64,000 bases of DNA from Bacteroidota bacterium (GTDB taxonomy: Bacteria; Bacteroidota; Bacteroidia; Bacteroidales; UBA4417): the NCBI GenBank assembly GCA_013376995.1, contig JACAAZ010000001.1, positions 1 through 64,000 of the forward strand, given 5' to 3'. The translations under genes were made by a program, and so were the position numbers. Below the pieces are notes generated by a model. It did no database searches and was not told the origin of the DNA. It saw nothing but the letters and a program-made list of their open reading frames with translations. Of this stretch, positions 25,388-33,776 are shown in pieces; within the stretch, counting starts at the first letter, position 1, and each line of letters opens with the position of its first letter.

Positions 25388-27418
25388 ATGATGGATGCAA
25401 TTGGACCGGAACTGAACCCTAATGCCGGTCAGGAGAAGAAGCTGGTATTCACGATTAAGGAGAAATGCAGGGTTTGCTTTACCTGTGTAAGGGAATGCCC
25501 GGCCAAAGCAATCCGGATTGCCGGCGGACAGGCCGAGATCATCCCTGATCGTTGTATAGCCTGCGGAAATTGTATTAAAGTTTGCAGCCAGGGTGCCAAG
25601 GTTTTCAGGAAAGAGATAGATCCTGTCCGGAAACTTATAGCATCAGATGAAAAAGTAATTGCCTGCGTGGCTCCCAGTTTTCCTGCCGAATTTGCCGATA
25701 TTAAGGATTATAAGCGACTCGTTGGTATGATAAGGTCGCTTGGTTTCGATCACGTGACTGAAGTCTCTTTCGGAGCTGACCTGGTAGCTAGAAAATACAA
25801 AGACCACCTTAGTCTTGGGCGTCAGGCCATTTCCTCCGATTGCCCCGCTATAGTTTCCTATATTGAACATTACTACCCCGATTTAACCAGCTATATGGCA
25901 GCCGTTGTTTCACCCATGGTTGCCATGGCAAGAGTAGTAAGGAAAGTTTATGGGAAAGAATCCAAAGTCGTTTTTATCGGGCCATGCCTGGCTAAAAAAG
26001 CTGAATCCACTGAAATTGACAATGCTATCACTTTCCGGGAACTACGGGAGATGTTCCAGGAGAGCCGGGTATCACCTACTGCTGTTGAACCTTCCGAATT
26101 CGATCCTCCACTGGGTGGCAGGGGTGCCATCTTTCCCCTTAGCCATGGACTATTAAATACCATGGAGGTTACCGAGGATATTCTAAGCGAAAAAGTTATT
26201 GTAGCAGGCGGAAGGTCCAACTTCCTGGATGCATTGCGTGAATTTGAACAGGGAAACCTGAAAGGCCATCATATACACCTGCTATGTTGTGAAGGTTGTA
26301 TCCTTGGGCCAGGTATGTCCCCTTACCCAAATACTGCCGCTAGCAGCCTGCGTTTTGCAAAAAAAGCCCGCATCATTGCCTATGCCAACCAGAAAATGGC
26401 AGTTCTGGATAAGGAGGAATGGGCTAAAAACCTGGGCGAGTTCGAGAAAATTGACCTTTCCCGTTCATTTACCAGGAAAGACATGAGGATTTCCCGTCCA
26501 AATGCCGAGGAGATCAAAGAGGTACTTTACAGGATCGGGAAATACTCACCGGATGATCATCTTAACTGCGGTACCTGCGGCTATGATTCCTGTGAAGAAC
26601 ATGCTATCGCCGTTATTAATGGCCTGGCTGAAACAGAAATGTGCCTGCCATATACCATAGAACGCTTGCATACCTACATCCGTGAGCTCGACACTTCCAA
26701 TGAAAAACTGGCATCCGTACAGGAGGCTTTGCGGCACTCTGAGAAACTTGCAGGTATGGGACAATTGTCGGCTGGTATAGCTCATGAATTAAATAATCCG
26801 CTAGGGGTTATCACAATGTATAGTAATATCCTGAAAGAAGAGCTGCCAGCTGATAATCCTATGCATAAGGACCTTGACCTGATTGTGGAACAGGCAGACC
26901 GCTGCAGGAAAATTGTTGGGGGACTGCTCAACTTTGCCCGTAAGAACCAGGTAAATGTATCTGATACCGATGTAATCCAACTGGCTGAACATAGCATGAG
27001 TTCTGTAATCGTGCCTTCCGGTATCGATATCCGCTTCTTTAATAAGATAAGTGATCCGATGGCAATGCTGGATTATGACCAGATGACCCAGGTGCTTACC
27101 AATCTCTTGAAGAATGCTATTGAAGCAATGCCCAACGGTGGTGAAATTACCCTTCAAATTAGCGATACAGAGGAACAGGTTGTGTTCAAGGTGACAGATA
27201 ATGGATCGGGCATTGAAAAAGAGAATATGGATAAATTATTCACTCCATTCTTTACTACAAAAGGCATTGGTAAAGGCACCGGCCTTGGATTACCAATCAT
27301 TTACGGTATCGTGAAAATGCATAAAGGTGAAATCTCTGTGCAGTCGAATGCTAATCTTACCAAAGGCCCTACCGGAACTACATTCACCATTACACTACCC
27401 CGGAACAGGATGCTTTAG
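25388..27418 (+). CDS. Sensory [FeFe]-hydrogenase fused to a histidine kinase
   Basis: 676 residues, no membrane segment. It has two [4Fe-4S] motifs (Cys27-30-33-37, Cys56-59-62-66) and an H-cluster-like domain (about 85-340) with SSDCP (Cys152; Asp151 replaces the proton-relay Cys), IGPC (Cys200) and CCEGC (Cys300, 301, 304). A four-Cys motif (Cys394, 397, 402, 419) and a coiled coil (about 425-455) follow. The HisKA domain has phospho-acceptor His466 in AGIAHELNNP, and the HATPase domain has LLKNAIEAMPNGG, DNGSGI and GTGLGL. This resembles the histidine-kinase-linked sensory hydrogenases of group C. It lies 73 bp after hydA and ahead of a receiver protein, so it probably signals H2 or redox state to the downstream regulators. 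Confidence 0.9.
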   Translation: MMDAIGPELNPNAGQEKKLVFTIKEKCRVCFTCVRECPAKAIRIAGGQAEIIPDRCIACGNCIKVCSQGAKVFRKEIDPVRKLIASDEKVIACVAPSFPAEFADIKDYKRLVGMIRSLGFDHVTEVSFGADLVARKYKDHLSLGRQAISSDCPAIVSYIEHYYPDLTSYMAAVVSPMVAMARVVRKVYGKESKVVFIGPCLAKKAESTEIDNAITFRELREMFQESRVSPTAVEPSEFDPPLGGRGAIFPLSHGLLNTMEVTEDILSEKVIVAGGRSNFLDALREFEQGNLKGHHIHLLCCEGCILGPGMSPYPNTAASSLRFAKKARIIAYANQKMAVLDKEEWAKNLGEFEKIDLSRSFTRKDMRISRPNAEEIKEVLYRIGKYSPDDHLNCGTCGYDSCEEHAIAVINGLAETEMCLPYTIERLHTYIRELDTSNEKLASVQEALRHSEKLAGMGQLSAGIAHELNNPLGVITMYSNILKEELPADNPMHKDLDLIVEQADRCRKIVGGLLNFARKNQVNVSDTDVIQLAEHSMSSVIVPSGIDIRFFNKISDPMAMLDYDQMTQVLTNLLKNAIEAMPNGGEITLQISDTEEQVVFKVTDNGSGIEKENMDKLFTPFFTTKGIGKGTGLGLPIIYGIVKMHKGEISVQSNANLTKGPTGTTFTITLPRNRML

Positions 27419-27566
27419 CCGGTGAATCTTAGAAACAGAAGTTTGATGCAGAAACATTTATAAAATCAAATGAAATAGCCTTTTGAAAATACTCACATCA
27501 TGCTAATAGCGCAGTTTAGGTGTTTGGCTTATTCCCTTTGAGCATTTAAAGACAATAAATTTAAAC

Positions 27567-27953
27567 ATGAAAAAGAAAATCCTGATTGTTGATGATGACA
27601 TGGACTACCTGTTCCAGATGAAAATGAAGGTTGAACAGATGGGTTTTGAAACAATCACGGCAGAAAGTCAGGCAGAAGCCGAAAAAATTATCCTGGAGTT
27701 CAAACCCGATTTATGTATCCTGGACCTGATGATGGAATCAGACGATAGTGGCTTTGTGCTCAGTTACAAGATCAAGAGACGATATCCTGATGTGCCGATC
27801 ATTATTGCCACTGCGGTCACTGCAGAAACAGGCATGACATTCGATATTCGTGCTGAAGAAAGTAAACGATGGATCAATGCTGATCTGTTCCTCGACAAAG
27901 GAATCAGGAATGATCAACTTCACCGTGAAATCAAAAAACTTCTAAAACTCTAA
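27567..27953 (+). CDS. Single-domain response regulator
   Basis: 128 residues forming one receiver domain: acidic pocket DDD near residue 8, phospho-acceptor Asp in LCILDLMM (about residue 52), a Thr in IIIATAV and a conserved Lys in FLDKG. There is no DNA-binding or output domain. It follows the hydrogenase-kinase after 148 bp and precedes the receiver-kinase gene by 2 bp, so it is most likely a phosphotransfer relay or an output acting on a protein partner. The natural partner is the kinase at 25388, by position. Confidence 0.88.
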   Translation: MKKKILIVDDDMDYLFQMKMKVEQMGFETITAESQAEAEKIILEFKPDLCILDLMMESDDSGFVLSYKIKRRYPDVPIIIATAVTAETGMTFDIRAEESKRWINADLFLDKGIRNDQLHREIKKLLKL

Positions 27954-27955
27954 CC

Positions 27956-29080
27956 ATGGCCACATTCAAAGTGTTGATCATTGACGATGAACAGGGGATT
28001 CGCGATGGTACAAAGAGAATATTGCAGAATTTCAAGGTTGACTATCCTTTTATGGATGAACAGATTGATTTCCAGATACTCGAAGCCGGAACAGGTACTG
28101 AAGGAATAGAGATCATTGACAAGGATCAGCCTGATATATTATTATTGGATAATAAGCTTCCCGATATACAAGGGGTTGAAGTCCTGGAATATGTAAAAAG
28201 CAAGCATTACGACATCGTGGTTGTGATGATTACCTCGTATGCCTCTCTCGAACTTGCTGTTAAAGCAACACGTGACGGAGCATTTGACTTCATTCCGAAA
28301 CCTTTTACCCCGCAGGAGATAAGGGCTTCCATTGAGAATATTACCAAGCATATCTTCCTCAAGAGGATGACTCAGACCTTAAATAGTACCGGCAAACAGA
28401 TCAGGTTCCAGTTTCTGTCAGTATTGTCGCACGAATTGAAGGCTCCCCTGAATGCCATCGATGGATACCTGAAGATGATCAGGGAAAGGCAGCTTGGCAA
28501 TAGTATAGAGTCATACGATGAGATGATTGATCGCTCTATGGAACGGATCAAGGGGATGAGAACACTGATTCTTGACTTGCTTGACATGACCAAGATTGAA
28601 TCAGGTAAACCAACCCAGAAGTTGCAGGCAATTGATGTAAGGAAGATTGCCCAGTTGTCCATTGATACTATCAGGCCTTACGCTATTCAGAAGGACGTGG
28701 ATATCTACCTGAACAACAGGGAGCCTTTATTCATGAAAGCTGATGCAGGCGAAATCGAGATCATTTTCAATAACCTGATATCAAATGCCGTTAAATATAA
28801 CAAAACGGGTGGAAGAGTGGATATTTTCATTGAAAAGTTACCCGATTTGGTTCGAATGACGGTCTCTGATACTGGTATTGGATTAACTGAAGTGGATAAA
28901 AACAGGATATTTGATGATTTCGTTCGTATCAAGAGCCAACAAACCAGGAATATTACCGGAAGCGGACTAGGCCTTTCCATAGTCAGAAAGATTGTGGATA
29001 TGTACCATGGATCCATCGATGTGCAAAGTATGCCTGAGCAAGGCAGCACATTTACAATCACTTTGTCAAATCCGGATTAA
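27956..29080 (+). CDS. Receiver domain-histidine kinase hybrid
   Basis: 374 residues, soluble. An N-terminal receiver domain (about 1-125, with VLIIDDEQ, phospho-acceptor in ILLLDNKLPD, and FIPKPF carrying the conserved Lys) is followed by a HisKA domain with FLSVLSHELKAPLNAI and a HATPase domain (NLISNAVKYN, DTGIGL, GSGLGLSIV). The receiver-first order suggests it can be phosphorylated by an upstream kinase and then change its own kinase activity. It is 2 bp after the lone receiver gene, hence translationally close. It probably forms a phosphorelay with the hydrogenase-kinase; the final target is not obvious. Confidence 0.88.
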   Translation: MATFKVLIIDDEQGIRDGTKRILQNFKVDYPFMDEQIDFQILEAGTGTEGIEIIDKDQPDILLLDNKLPDIQGVEVLEYVKSKHYDIVVVMITSYASLELAVKATRDGAFDFIPKPFTPQEIRASIENITKHIFLKRMTQTLNSTGKQIRFQFLSVLSHELKAPLNAIDGYLKMIRERQLGNSIESYDEMIDRSMERIKGMRTLILDLLDMTKIESGKPTQKLQAIDVRKIAQLSIDTIRPYAIQKDVDIYLNNREPLFMKADAGEIEIIFNNLISNAVKYNKTGGRVDIFIEKLPDLVRMTVSDTGIGLTEVDKNRIFDDFVRIKSQQTRNITGSGLGLSIVRKIVDMYHGSIDVQSMPEQGSTFTITLSNPD

Positions 29081-29129
29081 TATTTTTCTTAATTTCATAA
29101 AATCTATCAAACACAATAATTGAAAACAG

Positions 29130-29750
29130 ATGAAGAAACTCCCCGATAAAACGGTAGAACGCCTAAGTCAATACAGGCGTACCCTTCTGATTGCACTCAG
29201 TAATGGGAAGCATCATATTTTTTCCCATGAACTGGCCGCTATGTTGCATATTACCTCTGTCCAGGTTCGAAGAGATATTATGCTTATCGGTTACTCCGGA
29301 ACACTCAGGCAAGGTTATGATGTAAAGGAGCTGACGGATATTATTGGCAAGATCATCGATAGTAAAGATGGCCAGAAGGTTGCCGTAATTGGGATTGGTA
29401 ACCTTGGGAGGGCTATAATCGGTTATTTCAGCGGTAAGCGTACAAAGCTTTCAATTGTTGCCGGCTTTGATCTTAACCCGGATAAGATTGACAGGGTTTA
29501 TGCAGGAGTATGGTGCTACCATTTTGACAGGATGGCTGATATCATTCAAAAGGAGAATATTAGTATTGCTGTGATTACGGTGCCGGCAAGTGAAGCAACC
29601 GCTGTTGCTGATAAACTAATCCTGGCTGGAATTAAAGGGATACTCAATTTCACTCCCCGTCCGCTCAACGTTCCTTCAAATGTGTATCTTGAAGAGTATG
29701 ATATCATTACCTCTCTTGAAAAGCTGGCATATTTTGTAAAAAAAGTGTAG
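29130..29750 (+). CDS. rex: Redox-sensing transcriptional repressor Rex
   Basis: 206 residues. The winged-helix DNA-binding domain (about 1-80) contains LPDKTVERLSQYRRTLL and HITSVQVRRDI. The NAD(H)-binding Rossmann domain has AVIGIGNLGRAI and the family C-terminal pattern FTPRPLNVP, then SLEKLAYFVKK for the swapped helix. Rex binds its operator when NADH/NAD+ is low and is released by NADH. Putative operators upstream of hydC and hydG point to its targets. It lies downstream of the hydrogenase regulators on the same strand, 49 bp after the hybrid kinase. Confidence 0.94.
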   Translation: MKKLPDKTVERLSQYRRTLLIALSNGKHHIFSHELAAMLHITSVQVRRDIMLIGYSGTLRQGYDVKELTDIIGKIIDSKDGQKVAVIGIGNLGRAIIGYFSGKRTKLSIVAGFDLNPDKIDRVYAGVWCYHFDRMADIIQKENISIAVITVPASEATAVADKLILAGIKGILNFTPRPLNVPSNVYLEEYDIITSLEKLAYFVKKV

Positions 29751-29831
29751 GTGTATAGAGGATTGTACAGGTCCAGTTTAACTGGTTCCTGTCATTCCTT
29801 AAATCAATTTTTGGGATAAGAATTACAACTT

Positions 29832-30773
29832 ATGCGTGTTTTCCACGATCTTGGAGATCTTATACAAATACCAAACCCGGTGGTTACTACCGGTTCGTTT
29901 GACGGGGTGCATGTAGGGCATAAAGCTATCATCAACCGCATTAACAGGTTAGCCCGGGATATACAGGGCGAAAGTGTCTTGATAACCTTTCATCCGCATC
30001 CAAGGAAAGTTCTTTACCCCGAAACTGCCGGTAAAGATCTTTTTCTGATAAATTCACAACAGGAGAAAATCGAGCTGCTAAGGTCAACCGGTTTAAAGAA
30101 CCTGCTGATCCTGCCTTTCACGGTGGAGTTTTCGCATACAACCTCCATTGAATTTATACGTAATATCCTGGTAAATAAACTGCGCGCCGCCAAGATTGTT
30201 ATAGGATTCAACCACCAGTTCGGCTTTAACAGGGAAGGGAATTTTGAGTACCTCGATGAATTGGGAAAGTTTTATGGATTTGGGGTTGAAGAAATCCCGG
30301 AACAGGATATTCACAATGAAACAGTTAGTTCTACCCTTATCAGGAAGGCTTTGCAGGATGGACGGATACAGAGGGCCAATGCTTATCTTGATCATCACTA
30401 TTTTATGATGGGCTGTTTAAAAGAAGGAAGCCCCGACTTGAAACAAATGGATTTGTCAACCTTTATGCTCACTATTGAAGAAGAATGTAAGCTGGTTCCG
30501 CCGGATGGTGTTTATGCCGTCAGGATTGAAACTGCAGAAACTTCAACGAAAGGGATACTCAATATTAAAAATAGCAGGTACGGCTCTGACCGAAACAAGG
30601 AAGATATACTGATTGAGATGTTCCCTTTCAATAACCAGGATATGCGGAATGAACAGGAGGCTAAAGTTTATTTCGCTAAAAGAGTGCGGGATGAGCTTTC
30701 GTTTGGGGATATCTCTGAATTAAAAATGCAGTTGGATAAGGATCAGGCTACTGTTGATGAGATGATTTATTAA
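29832..30773 (+). CDS. ribF: RibF-like FAD synthetase with degenerate riboflavin kinase half
   Basis: 313 residues. The N-terminal adenylyltransferase half is intact: GSFDGVHVGHKAI, ITFHPHPRKVL, IGFNHQFGFNREGNFE and SSTLIRKAL, the motifs for FMN plus ATP to FAD. The C-terminal half aligns with riboflavin kinase (PDGVYAVRIE near residue 220) but lacks the glycine-rich GRxxGFPTAN motif; the place is taken by SPDLKQMDLSTFML. Kinase activity is therefore doubtful, leaving FAD synthesis as the likely function. It lies between rex and a metallo-hydrolase within the hydrogenase island, where flavin supply for HydB would make sense. Whether another full RibF exists in the genome cannot be seen here. 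Confidence 0.85.
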   Translation: MRVFHDLGDLIQIPNPVVTTGSFDGVHVGHKAIINRINRLARDIQGESVLITFHPHPRKVLYPETAGKDLFLINSQQEKIELLRSTGLKNLLILPFTVEFSHTTSIEFIRNILVNKLRAAKIVIGFNHQFGFNREGNFEYLDELGKFYGFGVEEIPEQDIHNETVSSTLIRKALQDGRIQRANAYLDHHYFMMGCLKEGSPDLKQMDLSTFMLTIEEECKLVPPDGVYAVRIETAETSTKGILNIKNSRYGSDRNKEDILIEMFPFNNQDMRNEQEAKVYFAKRVRDELSFGDISELKMQLDKDQATVDEMIY

Positions 30774-30810
30774 TCAGATAATCGGTAATATGGGCAATCG
30801 AAATGGCAAG

Positions 30811-31572
30811 ATGAAATTGACATTCCTGGGTACCGGGACTTCAACCGGGGTTCCGGTTATTGCCTGCAATTGCGATGTTTGCCAAAGCCTTGACAGCAAG
30901 GATAAGCGATTCCGTACTTCAGCTTTACTGTCTGTGGGCGATTCGAATGTTGCTATCGATTGCGGCCCTGATTTCCGGATACAGATGCTACGACATAAAG
31001 TTGACAACCTCGATGCCGTTCTTTTTACGCATGCTCACAGGGATCATATTGCCGGTCTTGATGACATCAGAGCCTTTAATTATATCCTTAATAAAACCAT
31101 TGATGTTTATGGTTCTTCCGAAACGTTGGCATCCGTCAGGGAGCAATTCCCTTATATTTTTATTCCCGGCAGGTATTTTGGAGTACCCCAGTTGAATATG
31201 CACACCATCGAAGACGCTCCATTCAGCATTGGATCCATTGAATTTCAGCCGGTACAGGTGATGCACCAGGAGCTAAAAGTGTTCGGATACAGGGTTAAGG
31301 ATTTTACCTATATCACAGATGCCAACTTCATTGCTCCTGAGCAACTGGATAAGGTGAGAGGATCAAAAGTCATTGTGCTGAATGCATTACGCAATTCCCG
31401 GCATGTATCCCATTTTTCACTCAGCGAAGCCTTGGGAATACTGGAAGAATTGAAACCGGAACGTGCCTACCTTACTCACATCAGCCATTTCCTGGGAAAA
31501 CATGATATAGTTGAAAGTAAACTTCCACCCAATGTTCACCTGGCATACGACGGTCTTCAAATAGAATTGTAA
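30811..31572 (+). CDS. Metallo-beta-lactamase-fold hydrolase (PhnP-like)
   Basis: 253 residues from the ATG at 30811, which begins the family opening MKLTFLGTGTSTGVPVI; an ATG at 30790 would add seven residues. The metal-binding motif THAHRDHIAGLDD, an early VIACNCDVCQS pair of Cys residues, and DCGPDF fit the PhnP/RNase Z-like branch of the superfamily. Later histidines occur in VMHQELK and YLTHISHFLGKH. It is probably a cytoplasmic phosphodiesterase; the substrate is unknown. It follows the RibF-like gene by 37 bp and is likely cotranscribed with it. Confidence 0.85.
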   Translation: MKLTFLGTGTSTGVPVIACNCDVCQSLDSKDKRFRTSALLSVGDSNVAIDCGPDFRIQMLRHKVDNLDAVLFTHAHRDHIAGLDDIRAFNYILNKTIDVYGSSETLASVREQFPYIFIPGRYFGVPQLNMHTIEDAPFSIGSIEFQPVQVMHQELKVFGYRVKDFTYITDANFIAPEQLDKVRGSKVIVLNALRNSRHVSHFSLSEALGILEELKPERAYLTHISHFLGKHDIVESKLPPNVHLAYDGLQIEL

Positions 31573-31631
31573 ATATTTAAATATCAACTATATACAGTTT
31601 TCGCTAGCGGGTTTTCAGTTTGATAATTCTA

Positions 31632-31649
31632 TTGTTAATAAATTCACAA
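31632..31649. promoter_or_regulatory. Rex operator upstream of hydG
   Basis: TTGTTAATAAATTCACAA matches TTGTGAA-N4-TTCACAA at 13 of 14 defined positions. It lies 82 bp before the hydG start and shares the TTGTTA...TTCACAA form of the site at 21051. This supports joint control of the enzyme and its maturase by Rex. Confidence 0.75.
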
Positions 31650-31689
31650 AAATTAAGTAGTCCAATGCCTGAATTAAATTCAGAATATG

Positions 31690-31697
31690 TAATTTTG
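31690..31697 (+). promoter_or_regulatory. Putative hydG -7 promoter element
   Basis: TAATTTTG fits the TAnnTTTG consensus and ends 34 bp before the hydG ATG. No good -33 element is visible at the expected spacing. The Rex-type operator lies about 40 bp further upstream. Confidence 0.45.
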
Positions 31698-31730
31698 CTG
31701 TATTGAAAATGGAATTTAACTAGATCAGCT

Positions 31731-33167
31731 ATGATTTTTACTCCGGAAAAATGCCGTATACCTGATCAGCGGATGAAGCCGTTCATCGATGCTGATGAAA
31801 TATGGGAATACCTCAATACCATTCATCCGACTAAGGAGCAAGTGCGTGAAGTTATTGCCAAATCATTGGATAAAAATCGATTATCATTAGCTGAAACCGC
31901 TATTCTTATAAATGCGACAGACCCGGGACTGGTAGAGGAAATCAAGCAAGGAGCCAGGGAACTGAAAGAAAGAGTTTACGGGAACAGGATTGTACTTTTT
32001 GCCCCACTTTATATTGGAAATAAATGTACCAATAATTGCAGCTATTGCGGTTTCAAAGCTTCCAACAAGGAAGCTATACGTCAGACACTGGATGACAAAG
32101 CACTCGTACATGAAGTTGAAGCACTTGAAGAGAATGGTCAGAAGAGACTGATCCTGGTGTACGGAGAACACCCGGACTATTCCCCCGAATATATTGCTCA
32201 TACAGTCAAAGTGGTTTATGGTGTGAAGAAAGGCAATGGTGAGATCAGGAGGATTAATATCAATGCTGCTCCCTTGGATATTGAAGGTTTCAGGATCGTA
32301 AAGGAAGCCAACATTGGTACATACCAAATCTTCCAGGAAACCTATCACCCGGAAATGTATAAGCACTACCACCTGGGTGGAATGAAGAGAAATTTCGAAT
32401 ACCGGCTTACATCCCTTGATCGTGCCCAGGAAGCTGGAATTGATGATGTAGGTATCGGGGCATTATTTGGATTATACGACTGGAGGTATGAAGTGATGGG
32501 ACTTATCCGTCATACAAATCACCTCGAAGCCTGCTACCATGTTGGTCCTCATACAATATCATTTCCCAGGATACAGGAAGCTTCTGCAATTAATTTCGAC
32601 GGGAAATACCGTGTTTCAGATTACGATTTCACAAAACTCGTTGCTATCCTGCGACTTGCAGTTCCTTATACCGGACTGATCCTTACTGCCCGCGAAAATG
32701 CAGCAGTCAGATCAGAAGTTATGCGCTTTGGAGTTTCACAAATCGATGGTGGGACTAAGCTTGAAATTGGAAGCTATTCCGAGAATGTTAATGAAAAGCA
32801 GGACCTGAACAGGGAGCAGTTTCATGTGAATGATTCAAGGTCATTAAATGAGATCATCGATGAGCTTCTCGGAGATGGTTACCTTCCAAGCTTTTGCACA
32901 GCTTGTTATCGCCTTGGGAGAACCGGGGAACATTTTATGGAATTCTCAGTTCCAGGGTTTATTAAACGCTATTGCTCTCCCAATGCCATTCTTACCCTTA
33001 CCGAATACCTCCAGGATTATGCTCCTGAAGCAACAAGGGAAAAAGGGTTTGTCGTAATTGAGAAAAACCTGCAGGACCTGGAATCATCCCATGAAAAAGT
33101 GAATGTGCCCGAAATCAGAAAGCGGATCGAACGTATCAGGGCAGGGGAGAGGGATTTGTATTTCTAG
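31731..33167 (+). CDS. hydG: [FeFe]-hydrogenase maturase HydG (radical SAM)
   Basis: 478 residues, the usual HydG size. HydG cleaves tyrosine to supply CO and cyanide ligands for the H-cluster. The radical SAM motif CTNNCSYCGF (CX3CX2C) is at about residues 101-108. The C-terminal auxiliary cluster region has FCTACYRLGRTGEHFM and YCSPNA, diagnostic for HydG and absent from ThiH. The rest includes INAAPLDIEGF and ETYHPEMYKHYH. Its partners HydE and HydF are not in this window. The Rex-type site upstream suggests shared regulation with hydCBA. Confidence 0.95.
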   Translation: MIFTPEKCRIPDQRMKPFIDADEIWEYLNTIHPTKEQVREVIAKSLDKNRLSLAETAILINATDPGLVEEIKQGARELKERVYGNRIVLFAPLYIGNKCTNNCSYCGFKASNKEAIRQTLDDKALVHEVEALEENGQKRLILVYGEHPDYSPEYIAHTVKVVYGVKKGNGEIRRININAAPLDIEGFRIVKEANIGTYQIFQETYHPEMYKHYHLGGMKRNFEYRLTSLDRAQEAGIDDVGIGALFGLYDWRYEVMGLIRHTNHLEACYHVGPHTISFPRIQEASAINFDGKYRVSDYDFTKLVAILRLAVPYTGLILTARENAAVRSEVMRFGVSQIDGGTKLEIGSYSENVNEKQDLNREQFHVNDSRSLNEIIDELLGDGYLPSFCTACYRLGRTGEHFMEFSVPGFIKRYCSPNAILTLTEYLQDYAPEATREKGFVVIEKNLQDLESSHEKVNVPEIRKRIERIRAGERDLYF

Positions 33168-33507
33168 GAATTCGGCAATTTGATAATTAGATACTATGTC
33201 CTTAAGCTGACGGATGGAAATTTGGAAATGGATTCAAATTGGATGCTGGTCATTTAGGACAAAAGACAAAAGGAAAAAGACAAAAGACAAAAGGAAAAAG
33301 ACAAAAGACAAAAGGAAAAAGACAAAAGTAAAAAGACAAAAGTAAAAAGACAAAAGACAAAAGATAAAAGTAGGAAGTCGGAAGCCGGAAGCCGGAAGCC
33401 GGAAGTCGGAATGCCAAAACCGAACCTTACAATCGCCGAACCCTTCAAACGCCAAACGCCAAACGCCAAACCAATAACCAATAACCAATAACAGATAACT
33501 TTCCCCC
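33168..33507. other. Repeat-filled gap between hydG and the TM1266-type genes
   Basis: These 340 bp contain a GACAAAAG-type array (33257-33370), a GGAAGYCGGAAGCC run (33371-33410), and CGCCAAAC and CAATAAC words (33432-33492). I see no supported gene on either strand; low-complexity minus-strand frames rich in FCLLSFVF are artefacts of the A-rich array. Confidence 0.8.
33257..33492. repeat. Composite short-word array (GACAAAAG, GGAAGCC, CGCCAAAC, CAATAAC)
   Basis: Four successive low-complexity blocks: about 115 bp of GACAAAAG/GGAAAAAG, about 40 bp of GGAAGYCGGAAGCC, then CGCCGAACC/CGCCAAAC units and a CAATAAC triplet. The order of a GACAAAAG array followed by CGCCGAACC-type words is the same as at 5470-5920. 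The array ends 15 bp before the start of the next gene. Confidence 0.9.
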
Positions 33508-33765
33508 ATGACCGAAACCCGCATTCTCGGACTGCTGATTTCCGACCGGATTAAGGAGGCAGGCAAGACGCAACAATTGCTGTCAAATTATTCCAGGCTT
33601 ATTAAGTCGCGACTTGGATTCCATGAATTGAACGACAATGTCTGTTCCAGGGCAGGGATCATCATTCTTCATCTCACCGGGACCAGCCCTGAATGGAAGG
33701 TTTTTGAAGATGAACTCAGGCTGATTGATGGTCTGGAAATCCAGGTTATGTCTTTCGTTTATTAA
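33508..33765 (+). CDS. TM1266-type hydrogenase-associated small protein, copy 1
   Basis: 85 residues forming one ACT-like ferredoxin fold: TRILGLLISDRIKEAGKTQQLLSNYSRLIKSRLGFHELN, then a hydrophobic GIIILHLTG strand. This matches the TM1266 family, found next to [FeFe]-hydrogenase maturases and annotated as a hydrogenase system regulator. There is no DNA-binding motif, so it may bind a small ligand or partner protein. It has Cys47 and lies directly upstream of a paralogue, with nearly no gap (2-11 bp depending on start). Confidence 0.82.
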   Translation: MTETRILGLLISDRIKEAGKTQQLLSNYSRLIKSRLGFHELNDNVCSRAGIIILHLTGTSPEWKVFEDELRLIDGLEIQVMSFVY

Positions 33766-33776
33766 AAGTGGATGAT

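Noticed and set aside
33234-33566. Minus-strand ORFs rich in FCLLSFVF, resembling membrane segments
   Set aside because: They are the complement of the A-rich GACAAAAG array and overlap a real TM1266-type gene start.
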